Made by a program: the position numbers and the translations under genes | The notes under the pieces: model-generated | The model's database searches: none | What the model was told of the DNA's origin: nothing | The model's input: the letters and a program-made list of their open reading frames with translations, nothing else | Origin: Streptomyces phaeolivaceus | GTDB lineage: Bacteria > Actinomycetota > Actinomycetes > Streptomycetales > Streptomycetaceae | Length of the DNA: 64,000 nt | Direction of reading: 5' to 3' | Assembly (NCBI RefSeq): GCF_009184865.1 | Contig: NZ_CP045096.1 | Location: forward strand, 5,828,001-5,892,000 | In this document: positions 1 to 8,946 of the stretch, piece by piece | Position numbering within the stretch: the first letter of the stretch is position 1 | Layout of the letters: each line of letters begins with the position of its first letter

Positions 1-10
1 CGCCCCGGGG

Positions 11-532
11 GTGGCGGAGGACCTCGGGCGCCAGGGGGCACCCGAGGAGGAACAGATCGCCGACACCGTCGCCGCCCAGCTGCCGCGCGCCGCCGAAGCT
101 GCCGCGCTGCACCGTGTCGCCCGACGTCGCAAGCCCGACCCGAACGGCCAGCGTAAGCAGCGTGTCGATGCCCGCTACAGCGTCGACGAGAAAACCGAGA
201 TCCTCGCCATGGCGCGGTCGCTGAACATCGCCGGCGCCCACTACGTCGGCGCCGTCGTCATGGCCCACGTCCAGGGCGACCTCGCCCTGCCCGGCCAGCG
301 CACCCCGCTCGACGACTACATCGACGAACTGACCGCCCTGCGTGGCGAGGTCGCCAAGATCGGCCACAACATCAACCAGATCGCCAAGAAGCTGAACTCC
401 GGCGGCCGTCCACAGCCTGGGGATACCGCCGTCCTGGCCCAGGGCGAACGCACCCTGACCGCGGTCGGCGCCACCGTCCGCCACATCGCCACAGCCGCGA
501 ACCAGGCCGTCGCCAAGAAGGCGGCCCGGTGA
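11..532 (+). CDS. MobC-like relaxosome accessory protein
   Basis: This 173-residue protein resembles plasmid mobilisation MobC proteins. These bind near the transfer origin and help the relaxase open the DNA. The N-terminal third is charged. The central part has a ribbon-helix-helix-like stretch (RYSVDEKTEILAMARSLNIA, about residues 56-75). The C-terminal half has the typical MobC segment with the motif EVAKIGHNINQIAKKLN (about 113-129). The GTG at 11 is the first possible start, but the frame stays open to the window edge, so the gene may begin upstream. Its stop overlaps the relaxase start at 529, so the two genes are translationally coupled. The family call rests on the IGxNxNQxAxxxN pattern and the relaxase partner. 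Confidence 0.85.
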   Translation: MAEDLGRQGAPEEEQIADTVAAQLPRAAEAAALHRVARRRKPDPNGQRKQRVDARYSVDEKTEILAMARSLNIAGAHYVGAVVMAHVQGDLALPGQRTPLDDYIDELTALRGEVAKIGHNINQIAKKLNSGGRPQPGDTAVLAQGERTLTAVGATVRHIATAANQAVAKKAAR

Positions 533-2247
533 TCGCGAAGATCCGCAGCGGCAAGGAAACCGCCGGATTGATCCGGTACCTGTTCGACACGAAGAAGGCC
601 AAGGACCACATCGACCCCCATCTGGTCGCCTCCTGGGACGGCTTCGCCCCCGACCCCGGCCGCGCCGACGACTTCGACGCCACCAGGAAGCTCCTCGTGG
701 CCGACCTGGACCTGCACGTCAAGCAGGCTCGGAGGCTGGGCCGCGCTCCCGAGAAGCACGTGTGGCACTGCTCGATCCGCGCCGCCGAGAGTGACCGCGT
801 CCTCAGCGACGAGGAGTGGGCCGACATCGCCCGCCGCGTTGTGGCGGCCACTGGCATAGCACCGGAAGGCGATTCGGACGGATGCCGCTGGGCCGCCGTC
901 CGCCATGCCCCCGACCACATCCACATCGCCGCCACCAAGGTCCGGGCGGATCTGCGCACCGCCCGCCACTGGAACGACTACCTCACCGCCGACCGTGAAC
1001 TCGCCGCCATCGAGAAGGAATACGGCCTGTTCCAAGTGGTCCGCGGAGACCGCACCGCTGCGAAGCGGACCACCCGTGCCGAGCAGGAGAAGGCCCGCCG
1101 CGCCGGCCAGGAGAAGCCCGCCCGCGAACGGCTGCGCGCCACCGTGCGCACCGCCGTAGCCGCCGCCACCAGCGTGGAGGAGTTCGTCCACCTGCTCAAC
1201 CACCTCGACGGCGTGCTCGTCGAGGTCGTCCACTTCCCCTCGGGTGACGTGCGCGGCTACAAGGTCGCCAGCGAAGACACCACCACCGCCGACAACGAGC
1301 CCGTCTGGTTCTCCGGCTCCGAACTCGCCCCGGACCTCTCCTTCCCCAAGATCCAAAAGCGCCTGGAGAGCATCGACCCACAGTCCGCTGAGAAGCCAGG
1401 CCGGCGCAGGCCCAGCCCCTGGCACCAGGCCACCGACGCCGCCGAACGCATCCCACACCACCTCGACCAGACGGACGACGAAGCCTCCCAGGCCCACGTC
1501 GCCGCCTTCGGCGAGGCCCTCGACGCCCTCCCCCTCCTCGCACCTCAGACCCTGCGCCCCCAACTCCGAGAGGCGGCGACCGCGTTCGAGCGTGCCACCC
1601 GCTCCCGCATCCGGGCCGAACACCACCACGCCCGCGCGCTGCGCGGCGCCGTACGCGCCATGCTCCGCGAGCCCGCCCCCAAGGACGGCGCCGTCCTGGC
1701 GATGTTCCTGGACGCGGCGATCCTCGTGGTCGTTGCCGCTGCCCGCTGGCACCAGCTCCGCCACCACGACCAGCAGGTCGCCGCCGCCCACCAGACCCTG
1801 CTCCACCTCCAGGCCGCCTACGACCAAGCAGCCGCCGCACCCCTGGCCGCCCTCGCGCAGCGCCAGCCACCCCAGCAGGCCGTGGAACGGCAGATCCGCC
1901 GCCTACGCCAGGCCGTGCCCGAGCACGCGGAGCAGATCATCGAAGACCCCGCTTTCGCGGCTCTCACCGCCGCCCTCGCCGAGGCAGAAGCAGCCGGGCA
2001 CGACCCGGAACGGCTCCTCCAGCAGGTCGCAAACGAGCGTGCCCTGAACGACGCCCGGCGCCCCGCACGAGTTCTGGCCTGGCGCATCCAACGCCTCAGT
2101 GAAAGGCCGGCACTCAGCGCACAAGCCCGTTCAGCACAAGCCCACAGCCCAGCCTGGGCCGACAGCGCAGCACGGCGCCCCGACGCTCCAGAGCACACGG
2201 CAGCAGCCGCCCCGGCCCCGCAGCCGTCACAAGCACGACGGCGCTGA
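529..2247 (+). CDS. Relaxase/mobilisation nuclease
   Basis: This 572-residue MOB relaxase nicks the transfer origin and attaches covalently to the single strand transferred in conjugation. The N-terminal domain opens with the typical MIAKIRSGKETAGLIRYLF stretch, which holds the candidate catalytic Tyr near residue 17. The histidine triad for metal binding is in HAPDHIHIAA (about residues 126-135), with a second conserved site at HVWHCSIRAA (about 77-86). Residues beyond about 200 form an alanine-rich, Arg/Gln-rich helical tail with no recognised domain. The GTG start overlaps the mobC stop. No type IV coupling protein, VirB4 or TraB/FtsK translocase is seen in the window. The pair therefore fits a mobilisable rather than a self-transmissible element, unless transfer genes lie to the left. 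Confidence 0.9.
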   Translation: MIAKIRSGKETAGLIRYLFDTKKAKDHIDPHLVASWDGFAPDPGRADDFDATRKLLVADLDLHVKQARRLGRAPEKHVWHCSIRAAESDRVLSDEEWADIARRVVAATGIAPEGDSDGCRWAAVRHAPDHIHIAATKVRADLRTARHWNDYLTADRELAAIEKEYGLFQVVRGDRTAAKRTTRAEQEKARRAGQEKPARERLRATVRTAVAAATSVEEFVHLLNHLDGVLVEVVHFPSGDVRGYKVASEDTTTADNEPVWFSGSELAPDLSFPKIQKRLESIDPQSAEKPGRRRPSPWHQATDAAERIPHHLDQTDDEASQAHVAAFGEALDALPLLAPQTLRPQLREAATAFERATRSRIRAEHHHARALRGAVRAMLREPAPKDGAVLAMFLDAAILVVVAAARWHQLRHHDQQVAAAHQTLLHLQAAYDQAAAAPLAALAQRQPPQQAVERQIRRLRQAVPEHAEQIIEDPAFAALTAALAEAEAAGHDPERLLQQVANERALNDARRPARVLAWRIQRLSERPALSAQARSAQAHSPAWADSAARRPDAPEHTAAAAPAPQPSQARRR

Positions 2248-2308
2248 TCTCGATCTCAGCTGCGTGCGGTGACGCGCTGGGAGACGCCAGAACAAGGCAC
2301 CGCAGCAC

Positions 2309-2343
2309 GAAGCCGGGCTCCCCCAACTGGGAGGCCCGGCTTC
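2309..2343 (+). terminator. Terminator hairpin after relaxase gene
   Basis: A 10-bp GC-rich outer stem, GAAGCCGGGC (2309-2318) with GCCCGGCTTC (2334-2343), is extended by an inner TCCC/GGGA pairing around a short loop. It lies about 60 bp after the relaxase stop, between genes transcribed towards each other, so it could end transcription from both sides. There is no T run, which is usual in Streptomyces. Confidence 0.65.
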
Positions 2344-2502
2344 ACCGCGTGGGAGGCCCTGGAACTGCTGGAGCGTCCAGGAGTTGGTCGAATGTGCCCT
2401 CCGACAGCACCCGGCGCAGCACCGGTGCACTGGAACTGGGGGAGTCGCCGAACACGGCGACAAAGTCATGCGCGCCGGCGCCGAACGACGCCGACAGGGA
2501 GG

Positions 2503-3201
2503 TCACAAGGCTGCCTGCGCCTTGTCGAGCGCCTTCTCCAGGTTGGCGTCCACAAGTCCTGGCGCGCCCGAGACGAGCACAAGGACGTTGCCGATTCGGA
2601 TCGCCGTCTGCTTGACGACGCTGCGCTGCCCACCGGTCGAGTAGGTGAGCAGCTGGCTCCACTGCTCGTTGCCCAGGTCGGGGGCGGGCGTCACCTGCGT
2701 GCCCACCGTGACGACGGTGTTGCCCGACACCACCTGGTACGTGGGGCAGGAGACCATCGCATCGAAGATCTCCCCAATGCCCTTGGACAGCTTCGCCGCG
2801 GTGTCGCTGTACAGCTCCTCGGCCAGCTCGGAGTTGCTGCCGCCGGCATAGGTGAAGGACGCCTTCGCCTTGCGGGGGAAGGCGAGGCTTGTGCCGGTCG
2901 CGGTGTCGCCGCCGAGTTTCTCCATGGCCGGGCAGCCCACCACAGCCACATCGTCGTGCGCCGCGGGGCGCTGTGGCGTGCGGGTGTAGCCCCCGCCGAG
3001 GTCGCTCTCGTCCAAGAGGAGTTTGGCCAGCGCGGTCGAGGACAGCGAGGCGAGCGCCGGGGCACTCTCGCCGTCCGGGTGCACCGGGACGGTCGGGGAG
3101 GACATCGGACCGGAGGCGGCGGCGCTGCCATCGGAACAGCCCGCCAGGGCCAAGATAGCGAGGGCGCTGAGGCTGAGGACGGTCGTGGCGTGAAGGCGCA
3201 T
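2503..3201 (-). CDS. Secreted lipoprotein, function unknown
   Basis: This 232-residue lipoprotein has a type II signal peptide: MRLHATTVLSLSALAILALA followed by the lipobox Cys at residue 22 (LALAGC). After a Ser/Pro/Thr-rich linker the mature part has the pattern seen in many actinobacterial surface lipoproteins, with LLLDESDLGGGYT (about 62-74) and two further cysteines (GCPAME and VSCPTY) that may form a disulphide. It should be anchored to the outer face of the membrane. It converges with the relaxase gene. I do not recognise a specific ligand or partner. Confidence 0.8.
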   Translation of the reverse strand: MRLHATTVLSLSALAILALAGCSDGSAAASGPMSSPTVPVHPDGESAPALASLSSTALAKLLLDESDLGGGYTRTPQRPAAHDDVAVVGCPAMEKLGGDTATGTSLAFPRKAKASFTYAGGSNSELAEELYSDTAAKLSKGIGEIFDAMVSCPTYQVVSGNTVVTVGTQVTPAPDLGNEQWSQLLTYSTGGQRSVVKQTAIRIGNVLVLVSGAPGLVDANLEKALDKAQAAL

Positions 3202-3303
3202 CGGAAACCCTTTTTGGCCTGTTGCGGCCTGCGTAGCGGACGGTCTGACCAGGCCGGCCCTCCGGGCGCCGGCGGTGCGAAGGGGAGTGGGGGTTTCGGG
3301 AGG

Positions 3304-3774
3304 TCAATGGCCGAGGTGGCGCAGGCCCTCTTCGAGAGTGGGGTGGAACTGGTCGACGGGACCGGAGTGGCGGTTGAACCAGACCGCATCCAGGCCGGGC
3401 TCCTTCGTCTCGTGGCCCGCCCGGCAGCGCAGCCATATCGAGTCGTCCCGCATGCAGAAGACGATCCAGTCCCGGTACGCGCCGCACTCGGGGCACGTAC
3501 GGACCTCGCCGTCGACGACGAGCGGCTGCAGCCAGCGCATCATCACCCCGGCCACGTCCTGGCGCGACGGTACCCGCAGCTCCGGCGGCAGGAAGTCGGG
3601 CACAACCCCTTCTTCTGCGGTGGGGGCTTGTGAGGTCGGCTCGGGGAAGTTGGGCCACGGCTGCGTGGCCTGCAGCCGCAGGAGCAGCGCGTGGCCCGCA
3701 CGCTGGGCTTCACGGAACGTGCGGTCCTCGCGAGCGCGTCGGAACAAGAACAAGGCACACTCCTTCTCTGTCAT
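3304..3774 (-). CDS. Hypothetical protein with a zinc-ribbon-like C-terminus
   Basis: This 156-residue protein has an Arg-rich helical N-terminus (residues 1-40) and a C-terminal half with CPECG (about 94-98), a later Cys and CRAGH, arranged like a zinc ribbon. Trp/Arg-rich stretches between suggest nucleic-acid or protein binding. Proteins of this kind are common as orphans in Streptomyces accessory regions. It is read in the same direction as the lipoprotein gene, about 100 bp upstream of it. No function can be assigned. Confidence 0.65.
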   Translation of the reverse strand: MTEKECALFLFRRAREDRTFREAQRAGHALLLRLQATQPWPNFPEPTSQAPTAEEGVVPDFLPPELRVPSRQDVAGVMMRWLQPLVVDGEVRTCPECGAYRDWIVFCMRDDSIWLRCRAGHETKEPGLDAVWFNRHSGPVDQFHPTLEEGLRHLGH

Positions 3775-3869
3775 CTGGCGGGCGCGGTGACGCGCCTCGT
3801 CTGACTTGTTGCCACTCGGGAGATCGGCGACGAGCCGTTTACGACAGCGGCTCCTCTGGGCGGCAGCCG

Positions 3870-4556
3870 TCAGTTGCGGCGGAGGACGGTGAGCCGCCCT
3901 TCGGCGCTCGCAGGGACGGTTCGGCGGGGCACCGGGACCGGTGAGGCGAGCGAGGAGGCGAATGCCGCCACCAGCTCATGGGGGACGCTGGTGCTGAAGC
4001 TGGCACACCACAAATAGGGGGCGCTGACGACGGGTTCCGCCCATGCCTGCCAGCCCACCAGGTCAGGGCGCGGGTCGGCGTCCTGGATGAGTGGCGGCAG
4101 CATCTCCAACGAGACGCTGCAGGAGAATCCGGGGTCCGTGGCGGTGGTGCGGGGGCGGTCCACGTCGCGGATCCAGCCTTGGGCACTCAGTGCGTTGAGG
4201 ACCGTTCCCGGCGCCTCGGAGCCGACGTCGGGCGCCTCGCGGGTGTCGATCGCCACGAGGAGATCGGCGAGCGCTTCGTACGGGACGCCGGCCGTGAAGT
4301 ACGCGTTCCACGCAGGCACCACGGAGGTGGCATCCGGGCGGGCGCTCAGCTGCCAGGCAACCGGGAGGCTGCCCAGTTCGAACGGGTAGGCCGCGAGGGT
4401 CCATTCGGCACCGCGCAGCTCATCTGGGCTGACGTACAGCAGGGTGTGGCGGGAGGTAGGCCACATGCGCCAGCCGAGGCCAGCCAGGATGTCGCCGATC
4501 CGTTCGGCGAGGGCCCCGTCGTCACCCGCCAGATGGCGCGGGGTGACCCAGTACAC
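3870..4556 (-). CDS. DUF317 domain protein
   Basis: This protein is about 228 residues long and consists of two DUF317-like repeats. The first opens with VTPRHLAGDD and continues through LGWRMWPTSRHTLLYVSPD. The second contains GFSCSVSLEMLPPLIQDADP and ends before TVLRRN. DUF317 proteins are frequent in Streptomyces, often on mobile elements, and have no known biochemical activity. The start is uncertain: the frame stays open well upstream but has no ATG or GTG for more than 100 bp before the GTG at 4556, and no clear ribosome binding site precedes that GTG. A TTG further upstream is possible. Confidence 0.7.
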   Translation of the reverse strand: MYWVTPRHLAGDDGALAERIGDILAGLGWRMWPTSRHTLLYVSPDELRGAEWTLAAYPFELGSLPVAWQLSARPDATSVVPAWNAYFTAGVPYEALADLLVAIDTREAPDVGSEAPGTVLNALSAQGWIRDVDRPRTTATDPGFSCSVSLEMLPPLIQDADPRPDLVGWQAWAEPVVSAPYLWCASFSTSVPHELVAAFASSLASPVPVPRRTVPASAEGRLTVLRRN

Positions 4557-4921
4557 GGGGTCTGGCGAGTCGGGATGGGAGGGTTCGCTGGGGTGGTGCG
4601 GGTGCAGGGGCGCCTCCGTGGGATCGGGGGGAAGGATTTCGTCGGGGCGTTGTACGTTGGCATGGTTTGCAGCAGCACACCAGCGCTTGCGGGATCTTTC
4701 CTGTCTGCCCCCGGCGAACTTGCTCTCCCCGTGCCTGGAGGGGCCCAAATTTAGTGGTCGAAACTCACAGCGGATGGCCAAGCGGTAGCCGATCGGCCAC
4801 GGATCTGAGACTGGATGGTCAACCCAGTCCACTTGCTGCTGAGACGTGCCGTATATGCCAGGAGAGAGCGGATGGCCCAGGCCCAGTGGAACAGCCACTG
4901 CGGCAGCGAGATACTGACGCC
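4557..4921. other. Intergenic region between divergent genes
   Basis: These 365 bases separate the DUF317 gene (minus strand) from the 4922 gene (plus strand), so promoters for both should lie here. I see no clear -35/-10 pair. The minus-strand reading frame of the DUF317 gene continues through part of it, so some may be coding if that gene starts further upstream. Confidence 0.4.
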
Positions 4922-5674
4922 GTGGAAAGCGGACAGGTTCGCACACTGCGCTTTGCGGTCGAATGGGTTGATCAACACCCTGTGACCTGGCTCGAAGGGG
5001 CCTTCCCCGCCTCATACGAAGTGGAAGGCTGGAAGCTGACACTCACCGAAACGAAGCTCGCCGCCGCACCGGCCGCGCCGATGACCGAGGACAAGGCCCG
5101 CTCGGCCGTCATGCCGCTACTGGACACATGGTCGGCCGAACTTGAAGTCGATCAGCGCCTTGTCGTGATGCTCTACTATCTCGGCGCAGACGTGGAGCCG
5201 GGTGCCACTGACACGAAGGGAACAGTCGCCAGCGCGGACTTTGCGACTGCGTCGGCCGAGGCGTTCGACGCGACCGTCGTCATTCAGCGCGATGCCCCTC
5301 CGCAGCCGGACTGGTCGTGGCGGGACACAGAAGTAACCAAGGCGGCGCGGACGATGTGCCTGCGCCCCCTCCGGAACGGGACCCGACCAATTGCTGACGC
5401 CGCGTACTGGCTCTCAACCCACCTGAAGAAGTGGGCGACCGATGGGGATCAGACTGCACCCGAGCGACTCAACGTGTCCTCGAGCTACTTCAACAAGGTC
5501 AGTCAGTCGGGTGCAAGAAGCGACGAGCGGAAGGTTTCCGCGGCCTCACAGACACTGTCCGCGCAAGACAAAGAATCACTCAGGCGCGCGGTAGAAGAGC
5601 TCATCCGACGGCTGCACTTGGCGGAGAGTGGCCTCCACCCGGGTCGGCACTTGGACCTGTCCGATTGGCCATAG
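4922..5674 (+). CDS. Hypothetical protein, first of an unknown two-gene unit
   Basis: This 250-residue protein matches no family I recognise. It has a mixed alpha/beta N-terminal half, with strands such as VRTLRFAVEWVDQ and YEVEGWKLTLTET. A long hydrophilic C-terminal half is followed by a terminal helix rich in Arg, Glu and Leu (EESLRRAVEELIRR-like, about 215-230). There is no signal peptide or membrane segment. The GTG at 4922 was chosen because it begins the conserved-looking part and the codons before it do not look coding. The end lies at or inside the start of the next gene (5665), so the two are probably translated together. Confidence 0.6.
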   Translation: MESGQVRTLRFAVEWVDQHPVTWLEGAFPASYEVEGWKLTLTETKLAAAPAAPMTEDKARSAVMPLLDTWSAELEVDQRLVVMLYYLGADVEPGATDTKGTVASADFATASAEAFDATVVIQRDAPPQPDWSWRDTEVTKAARTMCLRPLRNGTRPIADAAYWLSTHLKKWATDGDQTAPERLNVSSSYFNKVSQSGARSDERKVSAASQTLSAQDKESLRRAVEELIRRLHLAESGLHPGRHLDLSDWP

Positions 5675-7131
5675 TCGTAGGGGTTCGGACTCGCGGGGAC
5701 CGGCTCGAAGACGGCTGGGCAAGCACCTTGATTCGGGTGGGCAGAGTCGACCAAAACCGCTGGTGGGATAAGGACCTTAACCGGGATAATAGTCCGGTGC
5801 CTGCAAAGTTGACCGATATGCCGCCTGACCGGCTGGATGCGCTGATCAAGCATCCCTTCCACCGGGAGAACGCCGAGCGGCTGATCGGGTTCATACGCGA
5901 TCTGCGGGAGTGTCACGGTCCTGAGGACTTCGTGGCCTTTCAGCATGACCTTCTGAAGGCCACGCTCGAAGCGAGCCATGCCCGTGCCGCGCGGAGTCGA
6001 GTGATCAAGCGGCTCAAGAAAAGAGAGAAACTCCCCGCAGACGCGCCCGAACTGGTAGCGGGTAACCGCTACGACGTGGACGACTGGCGGCTGGAGTCGG
6101 ATGTCCTTGAGCGCATAGGCCGACAACTGCGGTCCGTAGGGGATGCCATGGCGTGGCGGGCCTTTGGCTACGACCGCCGCTACATCCTCACCCTGCGACG
6201 GAACGAAGCGCCCGGTCCGATGACCCTCGCTAAGGAAGGCACCGTCCACGAGGTTCAGTTCATGCAGGAGCAGTGGAGCGAGCACCGGCGCTTCGCGATG
6301 TTGCATGACCTGACGAACTGTCTGCGTATCGGCGACGCGACGGTCTTCGACACCCCCGACGAGAACAACCTGCAGGCCATCTACCTGCATGAGCTCAAGA
6401 CAAACCCGAAACGGCGGGAGGGCGCCCAGCTCACGCGGACCCGCATGGCGGCCGAGGCACTGGACGTGAACGGGCCGCTGCCGGGCCCCGACAAAGCCCG
6501 TCTCATCGATACCGGCATACCGTACGCCAGCCACCTGTCGGCACTCCGCGACGCTTTCACCTATGCCCACCGAGAGGGACTGAAGACGATGCGCGTGCCT
6601 GGGCAACGCGCACTGCTCGCGCTCGACATCCCGGCGGCCGGCAACCGTTGGGGCCTACAGGAAGCCACGCGGCAGTTCCACACCGCGTACGCGGCATTGC
6701 TGCGCCGCACCCGGCTGACCGGACAGCAAATCGCCTTCGGCAGCGGTGATAACACCGCCCGCAACACGTTGGCCCCGCCATGGGGCATCTATCCCTTGCA
6801 GCCCGCGGAGTGCGCCGGCCTGATCGCCGACGTTCTGGTGTTCACGGTGACGATGTCTTCCGACAACTTCATCGAGGAGCTGTATAAAGCCGGCCTGAAT
6901 GCCGAGTGGGTCCTGGCCGAAGGAGCCGACATGGCGCCCCTCCAGCCCGTCGTGGCGATCTACGGACATGGCCGCCGCGTTGTGATGGCCCGTGCGGAAA
7001 TCGAGCGTCTACTGCTGGAACTCACCGACCTTGGCACGTGGGCACGAGGAATAGATCGTCTCCTTCAGAGAGGCGTTGCAGGCTGGCAGCCATGGCCGTA
7101 CTTCACTGATGAGCACAAGGTTTGGGCATGA
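5665..7131 (+). CDS. Hypothetical protein, second of an unknown two-gene unit
   Basis: This soluble protein of about 488 residues has no domain I recognise. The sequence is well-formed globular coding sequence throughout, with blocks such as AMAWRAFGYDRRYI, RFAMLHDLTNCLRIGD, IYLHELKTNPKRREG and YGHGRRVVMARAEIE. The HELK block (E-x-K spacing after a Tyr-Leu strand) recalls nuclease cores but is not proof. The start is uncertain. A TTG at 5665 overlapping the previous stop, a GTG at 5737 and an ATG at 5818 are all in frame, and none has a strong ribosome binding site. Overlap with the upstream gene suggests one functional unit. Confidence 0.6.
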   Translation: MAIVVGVRTRGDRLEDGWASTLIRVGRVDQNRWWDKDLNRDNSPVPAKLTDMPPDRLDALIKHPFHRENAERLIGFIRDLRECHGPEDFVAFQHDLLKATLEASHARAARSRVIKRLKKREKLPADAPELVAGNRYDVDDWRLESDVLERIGRQLRSVGDAMAWRAFGYDRRYILTLRRNEAPGPMTLAKEGTVHEVQFMQEQWSEHRRFAMLHDLTNCLRIGDATVFDTPDENNLQAIYLHELKTNPKRREGAQLTRTRMAAEALDVNGPLPGPDKARLIDTGIPYASHLSALRDAFTYAHREGLKTMRVPGQRALLALDIPAAGNRWGLQEATRQFHTAYAALLRRTRLTGQQIAFGSGDNTARNTLAPPWGIYPLQPAECAGLIADVLVFTVTMSSDNFIEELYKAGLNAEWVLAEGADMAPLQPVVAIYGHGRRVVMARAEIERLLLELTDLGTWARGIDRLLQRGVAGWQPWPYFTDEHKVWA

Positions 7132-7298
7132 CACGGATAGGTGGTGCCGTGCGTGACCGAGACTGATCGATCGCCGGATCGGGTCACCGCGATGGCCTCT
7201 GCAACTGGCCGAGAAATCCTACAGTGCCATTCAATCGACGCGTCTGACAGCGAACCCAGCCGTTTCTGCTTTTGTGACAGCGAACCTAATTGTGAGGG

Positions 7299-7880
7299 GT
7301 GAGCACGCTGGGGCCATGCCCCGTGTGTATCTGCCGTACGGGGGAAAACACACCGAGCGCCGCCCTCAAGCGCGCGGCCTCGGGACAGCCATTCGCAACA
7401 ATCGCCGCTATGACATCGATGATGCAGACCTTCCGCCAGGCCCTGCAGACTGCGCTGGCCAGCCGGAAGACGGTGAGCATCCGCAGCACCCTGATCGAGA
7501 TGCTGGAAAGGGATCCCTCCAAGGCAGAGATCTCGGCAGCCAACAAGGCGGCCCGAAGGATCGCCGAGGACGGAGACGCGGTCCTCATCTCCCTGCTTCC
7601 CGACCAGGCCGGGGCCGACGCGTACGTGCCTACGGCCCGTGGTGCCAGGGGGCGTGCGTCGAACTACCTGACCCTGGACGAGAAGATCATCAAGGACTTG
7701 CCCTGCCGCGTCGAGTTCGCTACGGAGAAGTGGGACGCGCTGATCGACGAAGGCATGCGGTCTACCCAGCAGAAGATCGAAAGCGACCCAGTTCTGTCGG
7801 CGTTCCTGCCCGGCTGGAAAGCCGAACCGCGCGCCGAGAAGCGGGCCCGCCTCACGGCGGAGGCGGCAGGAACCAGCTGA
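7299..7880 (+). CDS. Hypothetical protein
   Basis: This protein of up to 193 residues has a helical, Ala/Arg-rich middle (residues 38-90) and a C-terminal half with DEKIIKDLPCRVEFATEKW. No family is recognised. The GTG at 7299 has a GAGGG run directly against it, which is too close for a good ribosome binding site. An ATG at 7410 (MTSMMQTFRQAL) begins the better-looking helical part and would give 156 residues. No partner gene is evident; it sits between the unknown pair and the IS transposase. Confidence 0.5.
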   Translation: MSTLGPCPVCICRTGENTPSAALKRAASGQPFATIAAMTSMMQTFRQALQTALASRKTVSIRSTLIEMLERDPSKAEISAANKAARRIAEDGDAVLISLLPDQAGADAYVPTARGARGRASNYLTLDEKIIKDLPCRVEFATEKWDALIDEGMRSTQQKIESDPVLSAFLPGWKAEPRAEKRARLTAEAAGTS

Positions 7881-8027
7881 CCCGCTGTTCAGCGCGCCTC
7901 TGTCGGCACCGGACTGCATCGCCGCATCGGTTCCATGTCGCCCCCTGGATCCCTGGCCCATCAGACATGCCATGGGGGCGGCCCCTCGCCAGGACCAGCG
8001 TGGATTGTCAGTGAGCCTTTTCCATCC

Positions 8028-8792
8028 TCAGTCTGAGCTGGCCAGATGGAGGGTGAGGACGGCCTGGACGAGGCTCGTGATCCGGGTCGTCGAGCAGCGG
8101 AGCTTACGGAGGAGCCGCCAGGACTTGAGGGTAGCGATGGCTTGCTCGACCAGTGCCCGGACCTTCGCATGGGACCGATTGACGGCCTGCTGACCAGCGG
8201 AAAGGCTGTCCCACTGGCCGCGGTAAGGGAGACGGACCGTGCCGCCTGCACCCTGGTACCCCTTGTCCGCCCAGCAGTTGATGCCGGCCTCGGCGAGGGC
8301 GTCGATGATGCCGTGCTCGCGGGCGGCCCGAACGTCATGGACGGCACCGGCCAGGGCCGGTGAAGCCCACAGGAGACGACCCTTCGGGTCCGCTATGACC
8401 TGCACATTCATGCCGTGCTTCTTGTGTTTGCCCGAGTAGAAGGGACGGTCGGCGGCGATCCGGTCGATCGGCAGAAGCGTCCCGTCCAGGATCACAAACG
8501 CCTTCATCGACGCGGCCCGTACTGCTTCGGCGAGCGTGGGGGCGAGGGCGGCCAGGAGCTCGACGGCCTCGTTGACGTACCGGTAGACGGTTGTGGTGCC
8601 GACCCCGAAACCGGCCGCGAGCTGGGCATAGGGCTGGCCGTTGCGCAGGTGGGCGAGCGTGAGCAGGGCCTGCCGGCCCGCACTCAGGCGCCGCCATCGG
8701 GTGCCAAGAGTGCGCCGACGTTCCCTCAGGCGGGCGGCGAGGAAGCGGAGGGCAGAGCTGGACACGTCGACGCCGGACGAGTAGACAAGCAT
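8028..8792 (-). CDS. IS5-type DDE transposase
   Basis: This 254-residue protein is a complete one-frame transposase of the IS5-type group with an N-terminal helix-turn-helix (LTLAHLRNGQPYAQLAAGFG with VGTTTVYRYVNE, about residues 43-75). A DDE_Tnp_4-like core follows: the first Asp is in ILDGTLLPIDR (about 101-111), the second in CWADKGYQG (about 174-182) and the Glu in VEQAIATLKSWRLLRK (about 218-233). Length and motif order match an intact enzyme, so the copy may be active. I could not identify convincing terminal inverted repeats or a target duplication, so the ends of the element are not drawn. Confidence 0.9.
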   Translation of the reverse strand: MLVYSSGVDVSSSALRFLAARLRERRRTLGTRWRRLSAGRQALLTLAHLRNGQPYAQLAAGFGVGTTTVYRYVNEAVELLAALAPTLAEAVRAASMKAFVILDGTLLPIDRIAADRPFYSGKHKKHGMNVQVIADPKGRLLWASPALAGAVHDVRAAREHGIIDALAEAGINCWADKGYQGAGGTVRLPYRGQWDSLSAGQQAVNRSHAKVRALVEQAIATLKSWRLLRKLRCSTTRITSLVQAVLTLHLASSD

Positions 8793-8946
8793 GCGAAGCC
8801 TCTGGTGGAGACGGTTCTCTTGGTCGAAAACCCATCTACCAGGGGCTTCACCCGTCTGTCAGGCCAACTGCCCAGCTGACGCCGGAGGTTGGAAAGGGCT
8901 CAGTGCCTGCCAGTATCCTGGCGGCCACTGATTTCGAGGGGGGACA

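Noticed and set aside
316..1827. 503-codon open frame on the minus strand across the relaxase gene
   Set aside because: It is antisense to the mobC/relaxase genes, rich in Gly/Val/Ala repeats as expected from reverse reading of high-GC coding DNA, and matches no family. The plus-strand genes have clear motifs.
2269..3658. Long frames on both strands over the lipoprotein gene
   Set aside because: The 2342-3658 minus frame and 2269-3633 plus frame are Arg/Pro/Gly-rich. The 2503-3201 frame has a clear lipobox signal peptide and normal codon use.
7873..8880. 9-base direct repeat CCAGCTGAC at 7873-7881 and 8872-8880 as IS target duplication
   Set aside because: No inverted repeats lie just inside these copies, and 9 bases is longer than usual for this IS group, so the match may be chance.
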